Under the pieces are notes generated by a model that was given only the letters and a program-made list of their open reading frames with translations, was not told the DNA's origin and made no database searches. The position numbers and the translations under genes are program-made. Below are positions 42,186-53,886 of a stretch of DNA of 64,000 nucleotides, in pieces; position 1 is the first letter of the stretch; each line of letters begins with the position of its first letter. The DNA comes from Pilatotrama ljubarskyi (taxonomy: Eukaryota > Basidiomycota > Agaricomycetes > Polyporales > Polyporaceae): positions 174,817-238,816 of the forward strand of contig MU277707.1 of assembly GCA_022385805.1 (NCBI GenBank), in the 5' to 3' direction.

Positions 42186-44738
42186 CTGTTCGTGATCAGC
42201 AATTAGTATCAGCTTGAAAGTGCCGGACTCGTACCCATGGCCTTTCGATGTCAAAAGTCCACGGGTATTTGATTGAATCAGCCGTCGCGGTCGAACGTCC
42301 TTCATCCTCCTCTACCTGGTGAATGATGAGGTTAACGGAGGATCCACATGCAGACGAGTACTTACCGGCGTAGCGGATTCATTCGCGACCGCTCCGGCTG
42401 TCCCTCCAGATGGCGGTGGTTGTTCTGGCGCAGTGCCTTGTGTGGTCACCATTCCAGTTTCGATTACGAGGCGAGTGCTGTCGTGCAGGAAGCTCCAGCG
42501 GCGAATGCGAAGTGAGCGATGGGAGGGCGATATCGCAGAGCAACAGAAGCGCAGGCGCCGGGGTGAGGTTGTCGTATTTGGATTCCCACCGGAACATCAC
42601 CGCTGCCTCGATGCATCCCGGATGGAGCCGAGCAATCGAATCCACGAGGCAAACTTCTCAAGCTCACTGAAGGCACTCGGGCAGCGGGCGCCATGCCTGC
42701 GTCTTGGACTCCGGAGTGTGCGGTCGGCGGGTCTTCTCGTGACGCCGCCTGCCGTCTTAGTAGTCGACCTACAGAAACATTGGCAGCTAGATTTCATTCA
42801 TGAACTCGCGCAAGATCTATATGTACGTCGATGCTGTATGAGCGGGGTCCACGTAGGACTTGCGACAGGTCGAAAGTGTGGGAGCGAAGAGCATGCAGTG
42901 GGCCTGTGCCTGTTGCCCAAGCGTCGGGGGCGAACGGACGCGAATCTCAGACCTTGTAGAAAGAGAAAGCTCAGCGCCCTTACGCCAGAGTTGGGTTTAG
43001 CTACGATACGACTTACAGCAGGCTACCACGTCCCAGTCTCGACCGAACGAAGCATCATGGTGTTCTCGCATTTCCCGGTGGCGAGCTTCGCTCGACGTCT
43101 ATATGGGTTGGTTCTTTTGCGTTCAGCCGTCAGAGGTCCTCCTCGAGACTGGGCGGCTCACGCGAACGGTGCAGCAGATGTTCTGTGCAGATCTGGACAG
43201 GTCAGGGTGGGTTCTACGGACGCTTCACGGGAGTGTGGGAGACCTACAGCTTGTGAAGGGGCGCTTCTCGGTTTTCCCTTCGTCTTCTCGTCCGCCCGGA
43301 CGAGCCAAACAGCCTCGCCACTGACATGATCCATCCGGCGCGTCTCTGGCCACTACACCGAACCTCTCCAAACTTCCTGCTGAAGCCACCTACCCGACCT
43401 GCGACCTCGTCTCCCTCCTCATGTATGCGGACGAAGCGTGCGACGTCCCATAGGGGTTTCGTCGCGCGAGGTGAGCGTGATGAGACGGCGGAGAGGCAGT
43501 GAGACGGTCGATGATAGAGTCGGAGCCGTCAACACGAACAGATCGTGGTGGCAAGACGGGAGAGTTGCTCCGGGCGGCCTAGCGGGATATGTGCGCGCCC
43601 TCATAGCGAGGACGAGGACCCATTGCCTTGCGAACATCCTGGCGTCGGCAGCACCGAGGTCGGCGTCGAAGCTTTCGTCCGCAGCGGAGCGCGAGAAGCC
43701 GAGTCAAGTGGCAGGCACTACACCGAGCAGGACGCGAGACAAAAAAAATCAACCAAGTGCTCCGCAGTAGTGACAAGTAGAATGCATTGTCTGCGTCGAC
43801 TAAGATCCACAGCTTCCGTGAGCGTCGCAGGCGTAGCAGGAGAATTTCGAGGACAGCCGGCGAGGACTCGGGATATCAAGTTTTGACAGTCCGAGTCTAA
43901 GACCATGTAAAAAACGACGTTGTTGGACCGAGGGTGCTACTGAGACTCACCGGTCAAACCAGTGGCCATGATCCCAGAGTGCAAGCAGAGGAGACGATGA
44001 CTACTAGCTTGTCGGCAAGAGTAGGTCGTCGAACAAATGCAAGGAGGAGTTGCGGGCGGCAGCGCCACAAGTGTCCGCGAGAGCGGGCGCTTCTCACCCG
44101 GAGTGCACCTTCGACCCGACCTCCATGTCCTCACTGGGGCGTAGTCACCCCAGGGCCCTCGTCCTGCGAAACGATGTACGATTATACGTCTAAACGTTCA
44201 CTACGACACTCCGACTAGCCACTAGTGGTTTGTCGAGTTGCCCGACTCTGTCCCAGTCGGATCGGACTCCTCACCGCCGAGTCCGACTACTAAACCTGCG
44301 CGGGCTCAGATCTCAAACCGCTGGGCTGGCAGATTGGTCATAAAATGACCTCGTACCTGCTACAGATGGACGCAAAGGTAAGCGATTCTCCAAATGTTAC
44401 GCCACAACAATGTCCGTGGTCGCTGACGAGTCCTTGCATACGAGGTACCGAGCTCGTCTGCTCACAGCAAAGAGAACTTCCGGATCACAGCTGCACGCGC
44501 ATGAGCCGAGGGCGAGTACAAGGATTACAGTGTACAGGGAGGTTTTGAGTCGCTCTGCGTCCCATAGGTGCAGTTGCCCGGGTACGCCCTCCGCGCGCGG
44601 CCCGGGGCATGCCATACCTCTCTGGCAGCCCTGTATCGGCGTCGCAGAGGACGTCCTATGTATTCGATCGTCAACGATAACAACAGCACCGAAGTCCCCA
44701 GCTTCTATTTAGCGGTGTCGGCACAGATAAGACGGAGG
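42186..44738. other. 5' region of the DUF6535 gene and intergenic stretch
   Basis: The part up to about 43060 matches 33.8-34.5 kb, the upstream part of the degraded copy, and should contain the first exon(s) of the DUF6535 gene on the minus strand. From 43.1 to 44.7 kb I see no recognisable gene. Confidence 0.4.
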
Positions 44739-45860
44739 GCACGCCAGTCTCGCCATGAGCAGAGATCTGCGGGATTGAAGTCAGAGTCAGTGTAATATCA
44801 ATGTGGAGAGCGCGCTCACAGGAGGAAGCGATGACACGCTCGCCGCCCGCCTCTGGTACCTTGTGTGCGCGTACGTGCAGCTCGACCGCGTCGTGCACGT
44901 CTACGTAGTTGAAGTAGGGATAGTCACGCGTACGAGGAGGGAGCCGTGCGAAGAGGTGCGAGTACAGATAGCCTGGCGCTCAGGACATCGCCGTAGGAGA
45001 ATCTGGATCGTCGGACGGGGCCTGCAGGCACCGGCGTTCAGTCAAAGTTTGCCGCATCCTGAGCGGCGTAAGACGTACACCCATCGTCCACGAGGGCAAA
45101 ATGGTACACAGATCGTAGGACGCTTCGTCGTTGTGCTCGTCCATGACGTCCCATGCAGCTGACAGGATTTATCAACAAGGTCCCCTGGAATTACGCGTGT
45201 TTTATGCACGTACCTTGCTCGGATAGCGTCGTGCTCGCGATGTACTTGATAACTCCGGGCGCGTTTCTAATCTGCTCGCGCAGCGTTCTGACGGCGTCTT
45301 CATTCCAGTCTTCCTCGGTATTCACACCGGGCGGTGCGAACGTGCTCACAACCGCGGCTATGGAGGACGTGACGACCACTCGCTTGATGCTGCGGCTGAA
45401 CAGAAAGCGACGGTCAGCATCAGCTCGAGCTTGACATCCATAGGGATTGACCCATGACGAAGGGCGCTGCGAAGTATGCTCAGCGTGCCGCCGACCGGTA
45501 CGCCTCCGGATCTTCTTCATCAAACTTGACTGGCGAGGCAGTATGGATGATTGCATCGACGTCTCTGACAGCATCGTCGAATGCGCCCTCCTGTGAACGA
45601 TTGAGTTACACCGGACGTATGGGAGAGACTCAAGAGAGGCGTACCAGAGCGATGTCGGGGACGAGAACGCACTGCAGATTCTTTGCCTGGGCAGATAGCC
45701 TCCGCTCGACGACTTCCGTCACGATACGAGCGGCACCTGCACCACGAACGGTTGCCCGAACGGAGTAGCCCCGCTCAAGGAGCGCGCGAACAATCTACAA
45801 TCCCAAGTAGCCGTTGGCTCCAGTGACGAGCACTGTGGCTGGAGGTGCCACGACGGGCAT
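44739..45860 (-). pseudogene. SDR dihydroflavonol reductase-like pseudogene (paralogue D)
   Basis: A close copy of paralogue C. Conserved blocks are VLVTGANGYLGL, SIAAVVSTFAPPGV, NEDAVRTLREQIRNAPGV and NYVDVHDAVELHV. The codon for the tryptophan after GANGYLGL is now TAG (45795-45797), and the tryptophan in the MSWAPG segment is TGA (44980-44982). Exon 6 is partly kept (CSWRDWR), but the last exon, about 68 codons in paralogue C, is missing. The TYTPxV-type tyrosine motif reads YIASTTLSEQG, so the catalytic lysine is also lost. It cannot make a full reductase. Confidence 0.9.
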
Positions 45861-46435
45861 CGTGATAGACGTTAGCAGCACTGGGTTCAGTAGGATCAGT
45901 GTACGCGTCCACAGTACTATCCCAGCCTTTTAATCACTTCTCCCTCCAGCGGCGTGACTCCAGCGGCGCCATCCGTCGACGGCACCGCGTATGTTGAGGA
46001 GAGTAAGCAAGTGAAATCACCGGTCGGAGGGCTCGAACATCGGACATAGCAGTATAGATCTGACGCGGCGCTGCGATGCTATAGACCTGCCAGGCTTGTT
46101 ACGACACTCATGCCATGTCGGAGCATCCAGGTGACAGGAAGCGCTATCGTTTGGTCAGACGAAGTGTGCAAGTAACAGCGTCAAAGCAGCAAGGAGAGCG
46201 GCAAGCTAGCAGATTATCAGTAGAACGTTAACCGTACAGAGAACCCCGTACTAGATCATCATCGGCATACACTCTGTCGCAAACAGTCAGTTCAAATCAG
46301 GGCGAGAGAGTACGTGAGCTGCAGATCAGCAATAGACAGTGAATGAGAAACCTAAGGCGTAGGCTCAGAGACCGATGACTCGCGCGACGTTCAGTTCGAG
46401 TTGAGTGAGAGAGTGAGTTGAAGTCGAGGAGCGCC
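45861..46435. repeat. duplicated segment, copy 2
   Basis: Non-coding DNA upstream of the SDR pseudogene, matching 32429-33045 with scattered substitutions and a few indels, including an insertion in copy 2 near 46113 and a short GTGAGAGAGTGAG insertion near 46405. Confidence 0.8.
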
Positions 46436-47478
46436 CTGCAGAGCCGGCCGGCAACTCCCGGGTGTGCCACGAGGCGACGGTCTACTCGTACCACTCGTTG
46501 GCACTCGAAGTAATACTGCCAGTGGCCTGGCAAGTCGCCGCAAGCAGCGGTACTCTTGCAAGTCTCCAACGTTGACGGCCTAGCCAACAGTAGCACCGCG
46601 ACTCGCACTCCGTGTCATTCGCGGGCATGCGATTGTGTCACGTTCACCGCTCTCGGAGTACTATATACTGTGCCAACCCATGTCCTTGATCATGTTCTGA
46701 CGATACCGTTGGATAGACTGATGAGCTTCCCCAGAACTTCGATGCGTCTTATCGCCCCGCTTGACAGCCGTGCTCGTGCATTGCCTGCGGTTGTCTGCCG
46801 CAGTTCATACCGTCAACACACCCCCTCCTGCGATAGCTCGCAGTACGCCCATGCGCCGAGGCAGCAACGTGAGCTGGACGCACACGAGCGAGACCGTACG
46901 TACGTACTACCGCAGCACAGTTCTCAGTCGAGCCGCCTGCGGCGATGACCTCCTAATAGGTATCCCAAAATATGCGTGGCACGCCTTCTTCGGTGTTGGA
47001 GGAAAGGCCGTCTACGATTCTAGCGACCGGTGGATAGCACGAGCGTACTGCTGGGGCACCGTAACAGCGCGTGTTCGCCCACCCTGGCAGCTGTCTATAG
47101 TACGTGGCGTCGCCTGGGCCTACCGTAGCATTGATTGAGAACCCAGGTAGCGTTCTTCTACCTGCTGCTACAACGATACGTGTGCCTGCCGGTACCATGC
47201 GCTCGCGAGAGCCTTGTTAACGAGCGCCTAGTCCCCGTATATATACACCTTCGTCCTCCCGTCTGCCACTACGGTGCACTCCCGACGCACGCTCGATTCT
47301 TTCGCCATGTCCGGAATCGGTCAGTGGCTAAAGTGAGTTGGGTCAATTGCGTATGCTATAAACTCGGAGTTCACAAAGTCCCTCTTTCTCCTAGACGCAA
47401 CGGCACGTCGTCGTCAAAGGTGAGGCTTGTGCTCTCACCTCGATACCACTGGGAACCTGTACTAACACAGAATACGTC
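46436..47478. other. intergenic stretch and dynamin upstream region
   Basis: No gene recognised up to 47.2 kb. TATATATA at 47238-47245 and an ATG at 47306 (MSGIGQWLK before a possible donor) suggest transcription of the dynamin gene starts near 47.27 kb with one or two 5' exons. I could not join these in frame to the main start, so they may be untranslated or a short upstream frame. Confidence 0.45.
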
Positions 47479-50400
47479 ATGTCCTCCCAGAAGCAGACGA
47501 AGAGACATCAGAACGGCAACTCGGAAGACAACGCCGACGACAGTGCAAGGTCTCAAGACTCCCAGTCGAACTCGGATGGGCACCGGGATCGTGGAGGCCA
47601 CTCGGACGAAGACGAGGACATGACCCTCGCCGACAGCGACTACGCAAGGAAGCGCCGAGAGCTTCTGCGGCTCGCTCGTAGTCTGGAGGACCTCGGGTAA
47701 GAGTTCCGGCCCATCCTTGTGCGCTATCCACCTGAACTCACCAGATGACGTCCTTCTTGTCGTCAGGGCCAACGAGTTGATCGAGCTCCCGCGCATCGTA
47801 GTGATCGGCGCCCAGTCGGGCAAGTATACGAATCTGGAGGCTCCACCCTTTGAGCTAACCCTTTGATCGCAGCGGGCAAGAGCTCCCTCGTGGAGGCTGT
47901 CACGGGTGTGAGTGGGTGCTCGTTGCTCGTCAGTGCCGCGTCTGACACTTCCCTGGCTCAGATCAACGTCCCGAGGGACAGCGGGACCTGCACGAGGTAC
48001 TACTACTTGTACTGTTCTTATATGATCCAGATTGCTCACCCGGCACTCTGCGTTTAGATGCCCGATGGAATGCACCATCCTGACGGCGCAGTCTTCTGCC
48101 TGGTCCTGCGCGATATCACTACGCTTCCTCGACGGCGACAGGCAAGCGAGCCAGACTCGGACGGTGCAAGGCTTCAGCCCCCTGCTGACAAGGAAGGCGG
48201 ACGTTGAGTTGTGGATTAGACGCGCTCAGGCCGCTGTTCTGTGCCCTCATATGCCCATGGAGACCTTCAGGAACAAGAGCCGCGACGAGCTGAGAGTCCT
48301 GACCGACGCTGACGTCGATCCAGCAGTCCTGAGGTTCACTCGAAGCGTGGTCGTGGTCGACATCGAGGACCCAAGCGGGGTAGACCTGTCTTTCGTCGAT
48401 TTGCCGGGTACGTACCGGCAGCGATACCTCGTCTCGGTGCGTCTTCACAGCTGTTACGCCAGGGCTGGTGCAGAACGTCGAAGACGACTCCATCATCGCC
48501 CTCGTCGAGCAGATGGTGAAGGAGTATATCCAGCAAGAATCCACCGTCATCCTCGTGACGCTACCAGCTACAGGTTTGGCATGCATTCGTCGTGCCTGGC
48601 GTATGGCACCCCAGCTCAGATGCGATCTTCTTTATCCGTGCAGTCGACCTCGAGAACCAGCAAGCGCTCAAGTTTGCGAGGCTGGCAGATCCCGAAGGGC
48701 GGCGTACGATCGGTCAGAGAGCTATTCGTGTTCCAGGCGTGTGATGTCTTACGCAGACGCCGCAGGGGTCGTGACGAAGCCGGACGGACTCGGCGATGGT
48801 GACAGCGGCATGCGGGGCAGCTGGCAGAACATCTTCGAGGAGAAGGCTACGAAGCATCGTCTTCGGAAGGGATATTACTGCGTGCGCCTCTTGAACGACG
48901 AAGAGCGCCGCAAGAAGGTCTCCCGCGCGAAAGCGGAACAGATCGCCCGCCGTTTCTTCGACGAGACGGCACCCTGGAAGCATCTCAAGCGCACCCGGCG
49001 CCTCGGCACCCGGAACCTCGTCCGCGACATCAGCCGCATCCTCGTGGACATCATCCAGGAAGCGTGCGTACTACTCGCTGCTCTCTCTTCGGTGCAGTCC
49101 GGCCTCACGTATGTGATCCGTGCAGCGTCCCGAAGATGCGCAGAGCCACGGCCGAGCGGCTCGCTCAGTGTCACGCGGACCTTGAAGGTTTGCCGCGGCT
49201 CCTCTCTTCGGACCCCACGGCCGAAGCGGTTCGCTGCGTCGTCGACTTCTGCAACAGCATGCGTCGAGCCGTTCATGGCGAAGGTGAAGACAAGTCCTTC
49301 GTCCGCCAGTGCCGCCACGAGTTCCGCGCCTTCGCGCGAGCGATTCGCGAGACAGCGCCCGACTTCCGTCCTTCAACCACCGTCGACGCAAACCAGGGGC
49401 GCATAGAGCTGGTGGGAGAGACACAGTCGGACGTCGATGATGATGCCTCCGTGATCGACTTCATGGAGATCCCGAGCCCGCCCATCAGCCTCGTCGACGT
49501 CAGGAGGGTGATCAAGGAGTGCGTTCTGACTCCGACGTGGTCCTACATGCTACTGAACACGTTGCAGATCGACCGGATGGGAGCTCCCTCACAATATCCC
49601 GTACGAAGCCAAGGTGCGCTTGATCAAGCGCTTCATGGAGCACTGGCCTGCGGCGAAGGAGAGGTGCTTCGATCGCGTTGTCGAGGATCTCAACGACGAG
49701 CTCTTGAAACAGTCCAAGGACCACTTCGGCAGGTTCCTCCCGCTGGAACAGCTCATGAGGTTCGTCGACGCTCTGAAGCTCTGCTCTGTTTACTCAGGTC
49801 CGCCCCCGCGTTCGCATCGCGCCTACAGATCGACCTTGGCCGCTCAGATGGAGACATACGTTGGCGCCGCCCGTGCGATCGTCAAGAACTCTCTTGAGCG
49901 GGAGCTTGCACCCTACGGAACGCAGAACAACCCCTACCTCGATACCATGCGCGACAAGTGGTTCGCCCGTTACAAGCAGGTCCGCGCAGACCCTCAGAAT
50001 CACGGCCTGCACCGCCTACCCTCGTCCTCCGATGTACTGACCGGTGCGTAGTTCAGCCTCTCCTTCGTGTGAAAATCGCTCACTCGTTCGACGGGCTACC
50101 ACCCGCACACCGCTCATTAGCTGCGGAGCGCAATGCGTTGACGGCGTTGAGGGCTCTCGGCTATGCCAATGTCAGCGTACACGACCTTGTTCGCTTGTAC
50201 CCTCGAGACGCCTACGAGGACGAGATGACCGTCATGGCGGACGTTCGCAGCTACTTCCAGGTCGTCTACAAGGTACGCTCCCAGTGACGTTCAGCTCTGG
50301 GTACGCTATCCTCAATATCGAGCCGCTAGCGCGTCGCCGACGACATCCCGGAGGCCATCAAGCTGAACCTCGTCTTCGAGTTCATCGATAGCCTCCAAGG

Positions 50401-50563
50401 CCACCTCATCGACAGCCTCCGGCTCGGGGCTCCCGACGCACCGGAGCGTATGCGGGTGCTCTTGGCGGAGGACCCGAGCATTGCGCGCGAGCGGGCGAGG
50501 CTGCAGGATCAGCTCAGGCGCCTGAAGGAGATCAAGGCCAAGCTGGACCACTTCGAAATGTGA
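47479..50563 (+). CDS. dynamin-family GTPase
   Basis: Large membrane-remodelling GTPase. Thirteen exons (47479-47696, 47767-47819, 47873-47907, 47962-47996, 48058-48407, 48463-48573, 48644-48712, 48766-49063, 49126-49518, 49568-49759, 49829-50043, 50121-50272, 50330-50563) close to 784 residues. The acidic, disordered N-terminus of about 70 residues is unusual. GTP-binding motifs follow: P-loop GAQSAGKSSLVEAVTG, switch I PRDSGTCTRCP, G3 in DLPGLVQNVED, and G4 TKPD in GVVTKPDGLGDGD. The stalk contains ELPHNIPYEAKVRLIKRF, and the C-terminus is a GTPase effector domain (DDIPEAIKLNLVFEFIDSL). There is no PH or Pro-rich domain, so it resembles Mx/Vps1-type dynamins more than endocytic ones. The P-loop is split by an intron with a GC donor (47820-47872). 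Confidence 0.94.
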
Positions 50564-51106
50564 TCGTGCGTCGGTCTCCCTGCCGGAGTCCCGCTCTCTT
50601 GGTGTATAGTGTACGTGTATCATGGGTCTGCGCGCAGGAGTATGTAGCCTGCATATCTGCTGTATATTAGACCGTACATCGCTGTAGACTGAACCGGACT
50701 GTAAGTATGTGTTTTCGTACGTCGAGCTGGCGAGGTTGGAGTCGCTGCGCCGCATGAATGCTCCGGAATGGCCGGCGCGGTGTGCCACGCTCGTCTGTCC
50801 TCCCCTCGGTGCTTCCCTGTGGCCTGTTTGTCCCCCCGCGCGCTCATAAAGATCGACGGGCGATGGCAAGTACGGGTCGTGACTCGCTTCTTTGCAAAGG
50901 AGCGACGACGGGAGATGTGAACTGCCACCGGCGGCTCCATGGGCGAGGTGTCGGCGCTCGATCCCCAAGTTGCCAGTGAATGCGAGTTGCTGCGGGGGAG
51001 GCGTGCTTGCCTTCCAGTTCGCCCACGACACCAGGCCATCGCACGAACATACATCGCTCGCGTCACCAGTCCCAGGTTCGACTTCTCGCGCGGGGAGATC
51101 TGAGTG
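50564..51106. other. intergenic stretch
   Basis: Convergent 3' ends of the dynamin gene and the next membrane-protein gene. No gene seen. Confidence 0.4.
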
Positions 51107-52900
51107 TCATACAGACATGCTGCGCGTTCTAGTCACGCGCAGTCTCGGTGACGCGTCCGAGGCCGACGATGCCAGCCACCCGTCCTGTTTCCCAACGGCC
51201 TCCAGTTCGGCACCACGCGTCTCCTGTCGAGTCGTCCCGCTGGAGTCGCTCGCGTACTCCAAAGCTTCGGCATTGATCGTCGACTCGGAGCGCACCGGAT
51301 GGAGCGGTAGGGTGAGCGGCGGCGAATCGGGCGTCGGAGGCGAGCTCCGGAGTATGATCTGGGTGTCTTGGCAGGACCTCTCGAGCGCGACGAGGGGGAT
51401 GACGACGACGGGGTACATGCCCTGCGTGCGGGAGCAACCGCCGATGAGTAGACAGCTCGGACAGAACCTGAGGGGTGGCAGGGGGCAACGAACGATGATG
51501 GGGACGAGGCAGCCGTTGCCGATGATGTAGAGCGTGCTCGCGAGGTCTCCGATGGCTGCGAGGTGCGGCTTCGGACCCGGGAGGCTCTTGAACCCGAGGG
51601 CGACGACGACTGTCTGCGGATTTGCAATGCGTGAGCGCTTCGCATACGTGAAGTTGTGGGTGTGATACAGAAGCGATAGGGACACGCACCAGCAAGAGGC
51701 AGTAGAGCACGCCGGACTCGGTGAGCAGTATCAGGATGCTCTCGACTTGCGTGCGTCTTGACGACCTGTGCGGGTACTTCTTGACGAATCGCCGATGCTG
51801 CCTGGCGGAACCTTTAGCTTCATAAGGGGCGCATTCAGGGATGAGGGCGGACGAACCAGGTCTTGTACCCGATGACAGCGGTAGCGGACACGCTGGTGAG
51901 GAGCGAGAGGGCAACAGCGATCACCCCGTATAACGTATACCTATTCAAGGGGCCTATTGTTCTTCCGCCAGGAGCGGATGGCGCCTGTGAGGACGGGACG
52001 GCTGGGATGGCGTAAAAGTGGTCGTTGCATGTGCTGTAGGTGTCTGCGAATCCCATTGCTGCACGTTGGTCATGAGCCCGTGTACGAGGTCTCTGTCGTA
52101 CGTGCATGAGCTGGACACACCGCTCGTGCCCAACAGAAGCACTACAGACAGAATGCGAACGGCGCGCTTTTCGGGCGATAGTACCCATGCGCGCCACCAT
52201 ACAATGGTGTCCCCGAGGACTATCTACGGGTGCGAGGGACTAGAACGTCAGCGTGCAGCCCGCAGAGCGACCCAGACACTTACATTGACGTTGGAAGCCA
52301 CGGACGGAACGCACGCCTGCAGGATGGAGTCGGCTACGGACGGCTGACCTGCTCTGTGCGGTAGGTCCTGCAACGAACACCCCGCCAGCGTACCTTCAGG
52401 CTCGCCATTGACGGCACTTTTCAGCGCCGCCGAGAGGCATCCTGCTTCCCATGACGAGAAGTCCAGTTCGGACGCGACCGACCGAGTGGTGAAGAACAAG
52501 AGGCGGAGACCGGCGATCCAGTAGAGGATGCTCGAGATGTAAATCGCCAGCACGGTCAGTACCAGTATACGAGACGACCGCTGCACCTCTCCCCCTTTCC
52601 TCCTGGGAACGTGTCGGTCAGATAATTGAAGATTTTGGTTGTAAACTCACGCACAGCAGGAGCTGGACGACGATTACTGTGAGCACTGTATGCGCCGCTG
52701 TCGTCGAGGCAGCCCTGTGTGAATCTTCCTGCATGCCACAAAGCAAGTGGTGATGACTCACCGGAAAAGGCGGTGTTTGCTACTGCTGGTGCTATATTGT
52801 TCATGTAGATTCCCTCGGCAATATTCTTAGAGTCCGGGGTGACCTGATCTAGTAGGCTCGCAAGGGCCTTGGCCGAAAGCAATGGCGAGGCCGCGGGCAT
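51107..52900 (-). CDS. multi-pass membrane protein of a mushroom-specific family (paralogue 1)
   Basis: Unknown function. Eight exons (52762-52900, 52655-52697, 52284-52602, 52121-52223, 51857-52043, 51690-51801, 51494-51613, 51107-51421) close to 445 residues. Likely membrane helices are AAHTVLTVIVVQLLL, ILVLTVLAIYISSILYWIAG, VRILSVVLLLGTS, YGVIAVALSLLTSVSATAVIG, ILILLTESGVLYCLLL and a last one at GMYPVVVIPLVAL. Landmarks shared with the gene at 61.6-63.3 kb are VWWRAWVL, IGYKTW, QHRRF, LTESGVLYC and NGCLVPII-GMYP. The C-terminal 90 residues are hydrophilic and Ser/Thr-rich. No Pfam-type domain recognised. The ATG at 52900 is the first in phase with the hydrophobic core; an upstream ATG would add about 27 residues. 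Confidence 0.82.
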
Positions 52901-53886
52901 CGTGACAGTCGCTGTCAGAGCGACGAAGTTGGAGGGCCCTTGGGGAACGCTCGAGGATAGGGGCCATGGGGAAGGATGCACCGCATGTATGCAGGGATAT
53001 CCTGATGCTTCGCTGGGCCCAGGGAAACGGGCGTCCCGGCGCTGCAGAGCATCGTCAAGTCTTCTCCGGCTGTGGACGCGGCCCTACGACAGCGCTTGTG
53101 CGGCGTGGTAGTCCTAGTGCGCGCGCCCATGCGCCAGTAGGTCGAGGGATGTGACTTCTAATCCGTTTACCTGCCCAGCGTGAGGTCTGGTGAGCATATG
53201 GTGGTGAAGTTATGAAGCCGTCCGTGACGCCCACAATGGATGATCGTGGGATGAGTGGTCGGTTGGCGTGGACGTCCCTTGCTGTTTAGATAGGTAGACG
53301 TACACCGCCCACTGGATGTGGAGGGATCTTCACCGGCCAGCCAGTGATGGCGGTAGCGCGTCTGGTGATTCGACTTGAAGTACTGGTAAGTACTTCCTCT
53401 CGATGACATCGCTCTTGTCGAGAGTAAGTACTTGACGTCGGCGCATCCTGATGACGACGTGAGCCTAGTTCGCCGCCGTAGGGACCATGGTTTGGCGTGC
53501 ACCAGTATTATATGTGGGACTTCAGTGAAGGAGAAGAGATACGCTCAGGGCTCAGACTCAGGCCAGGGATCGAAGCTGACCTTCGCATTGAGGCTTGCGC
53601 TCATCATGCTCCGAGCGTACAATCGCTGCATCCCAGCACCGGGTCTTGGTTGGAAGGTCTCACGACAACCAGCTACTGTACTCAAGTGATGGAATCCGGA
53701 GAGGACATGACGGGGAAGGCCAAGCGTGGGGCGCCCGTCTGCTCGTTCGCGTGTTAGAAGCAGCACGGGCGAACGTGCTTGTTCGTGTTGAGCCTGAGCA
53801 CTCTGACTCCAGGTCCATCGGCCGGAGAGATTACGAATAAACAGTAGTTTTCCCCGCGATCGAGATGTGACCGCCGCAGAGACGTG
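52901..53886. other. intergenic stretch
   Basis: No recognisable gene or repeat between the membrane-protein gene and the stop codon of the tRNase Z gene. Confidence 0.4.

Noticed and set aside
42319..43329. 336-codon plus-strand frame
   Set aside because: It lies opposite the expected 5' exons of the DUF6535 gene; the homologous DNA at 33.8-34.5 kb does not keep this frame open throughout, and no motif is present.
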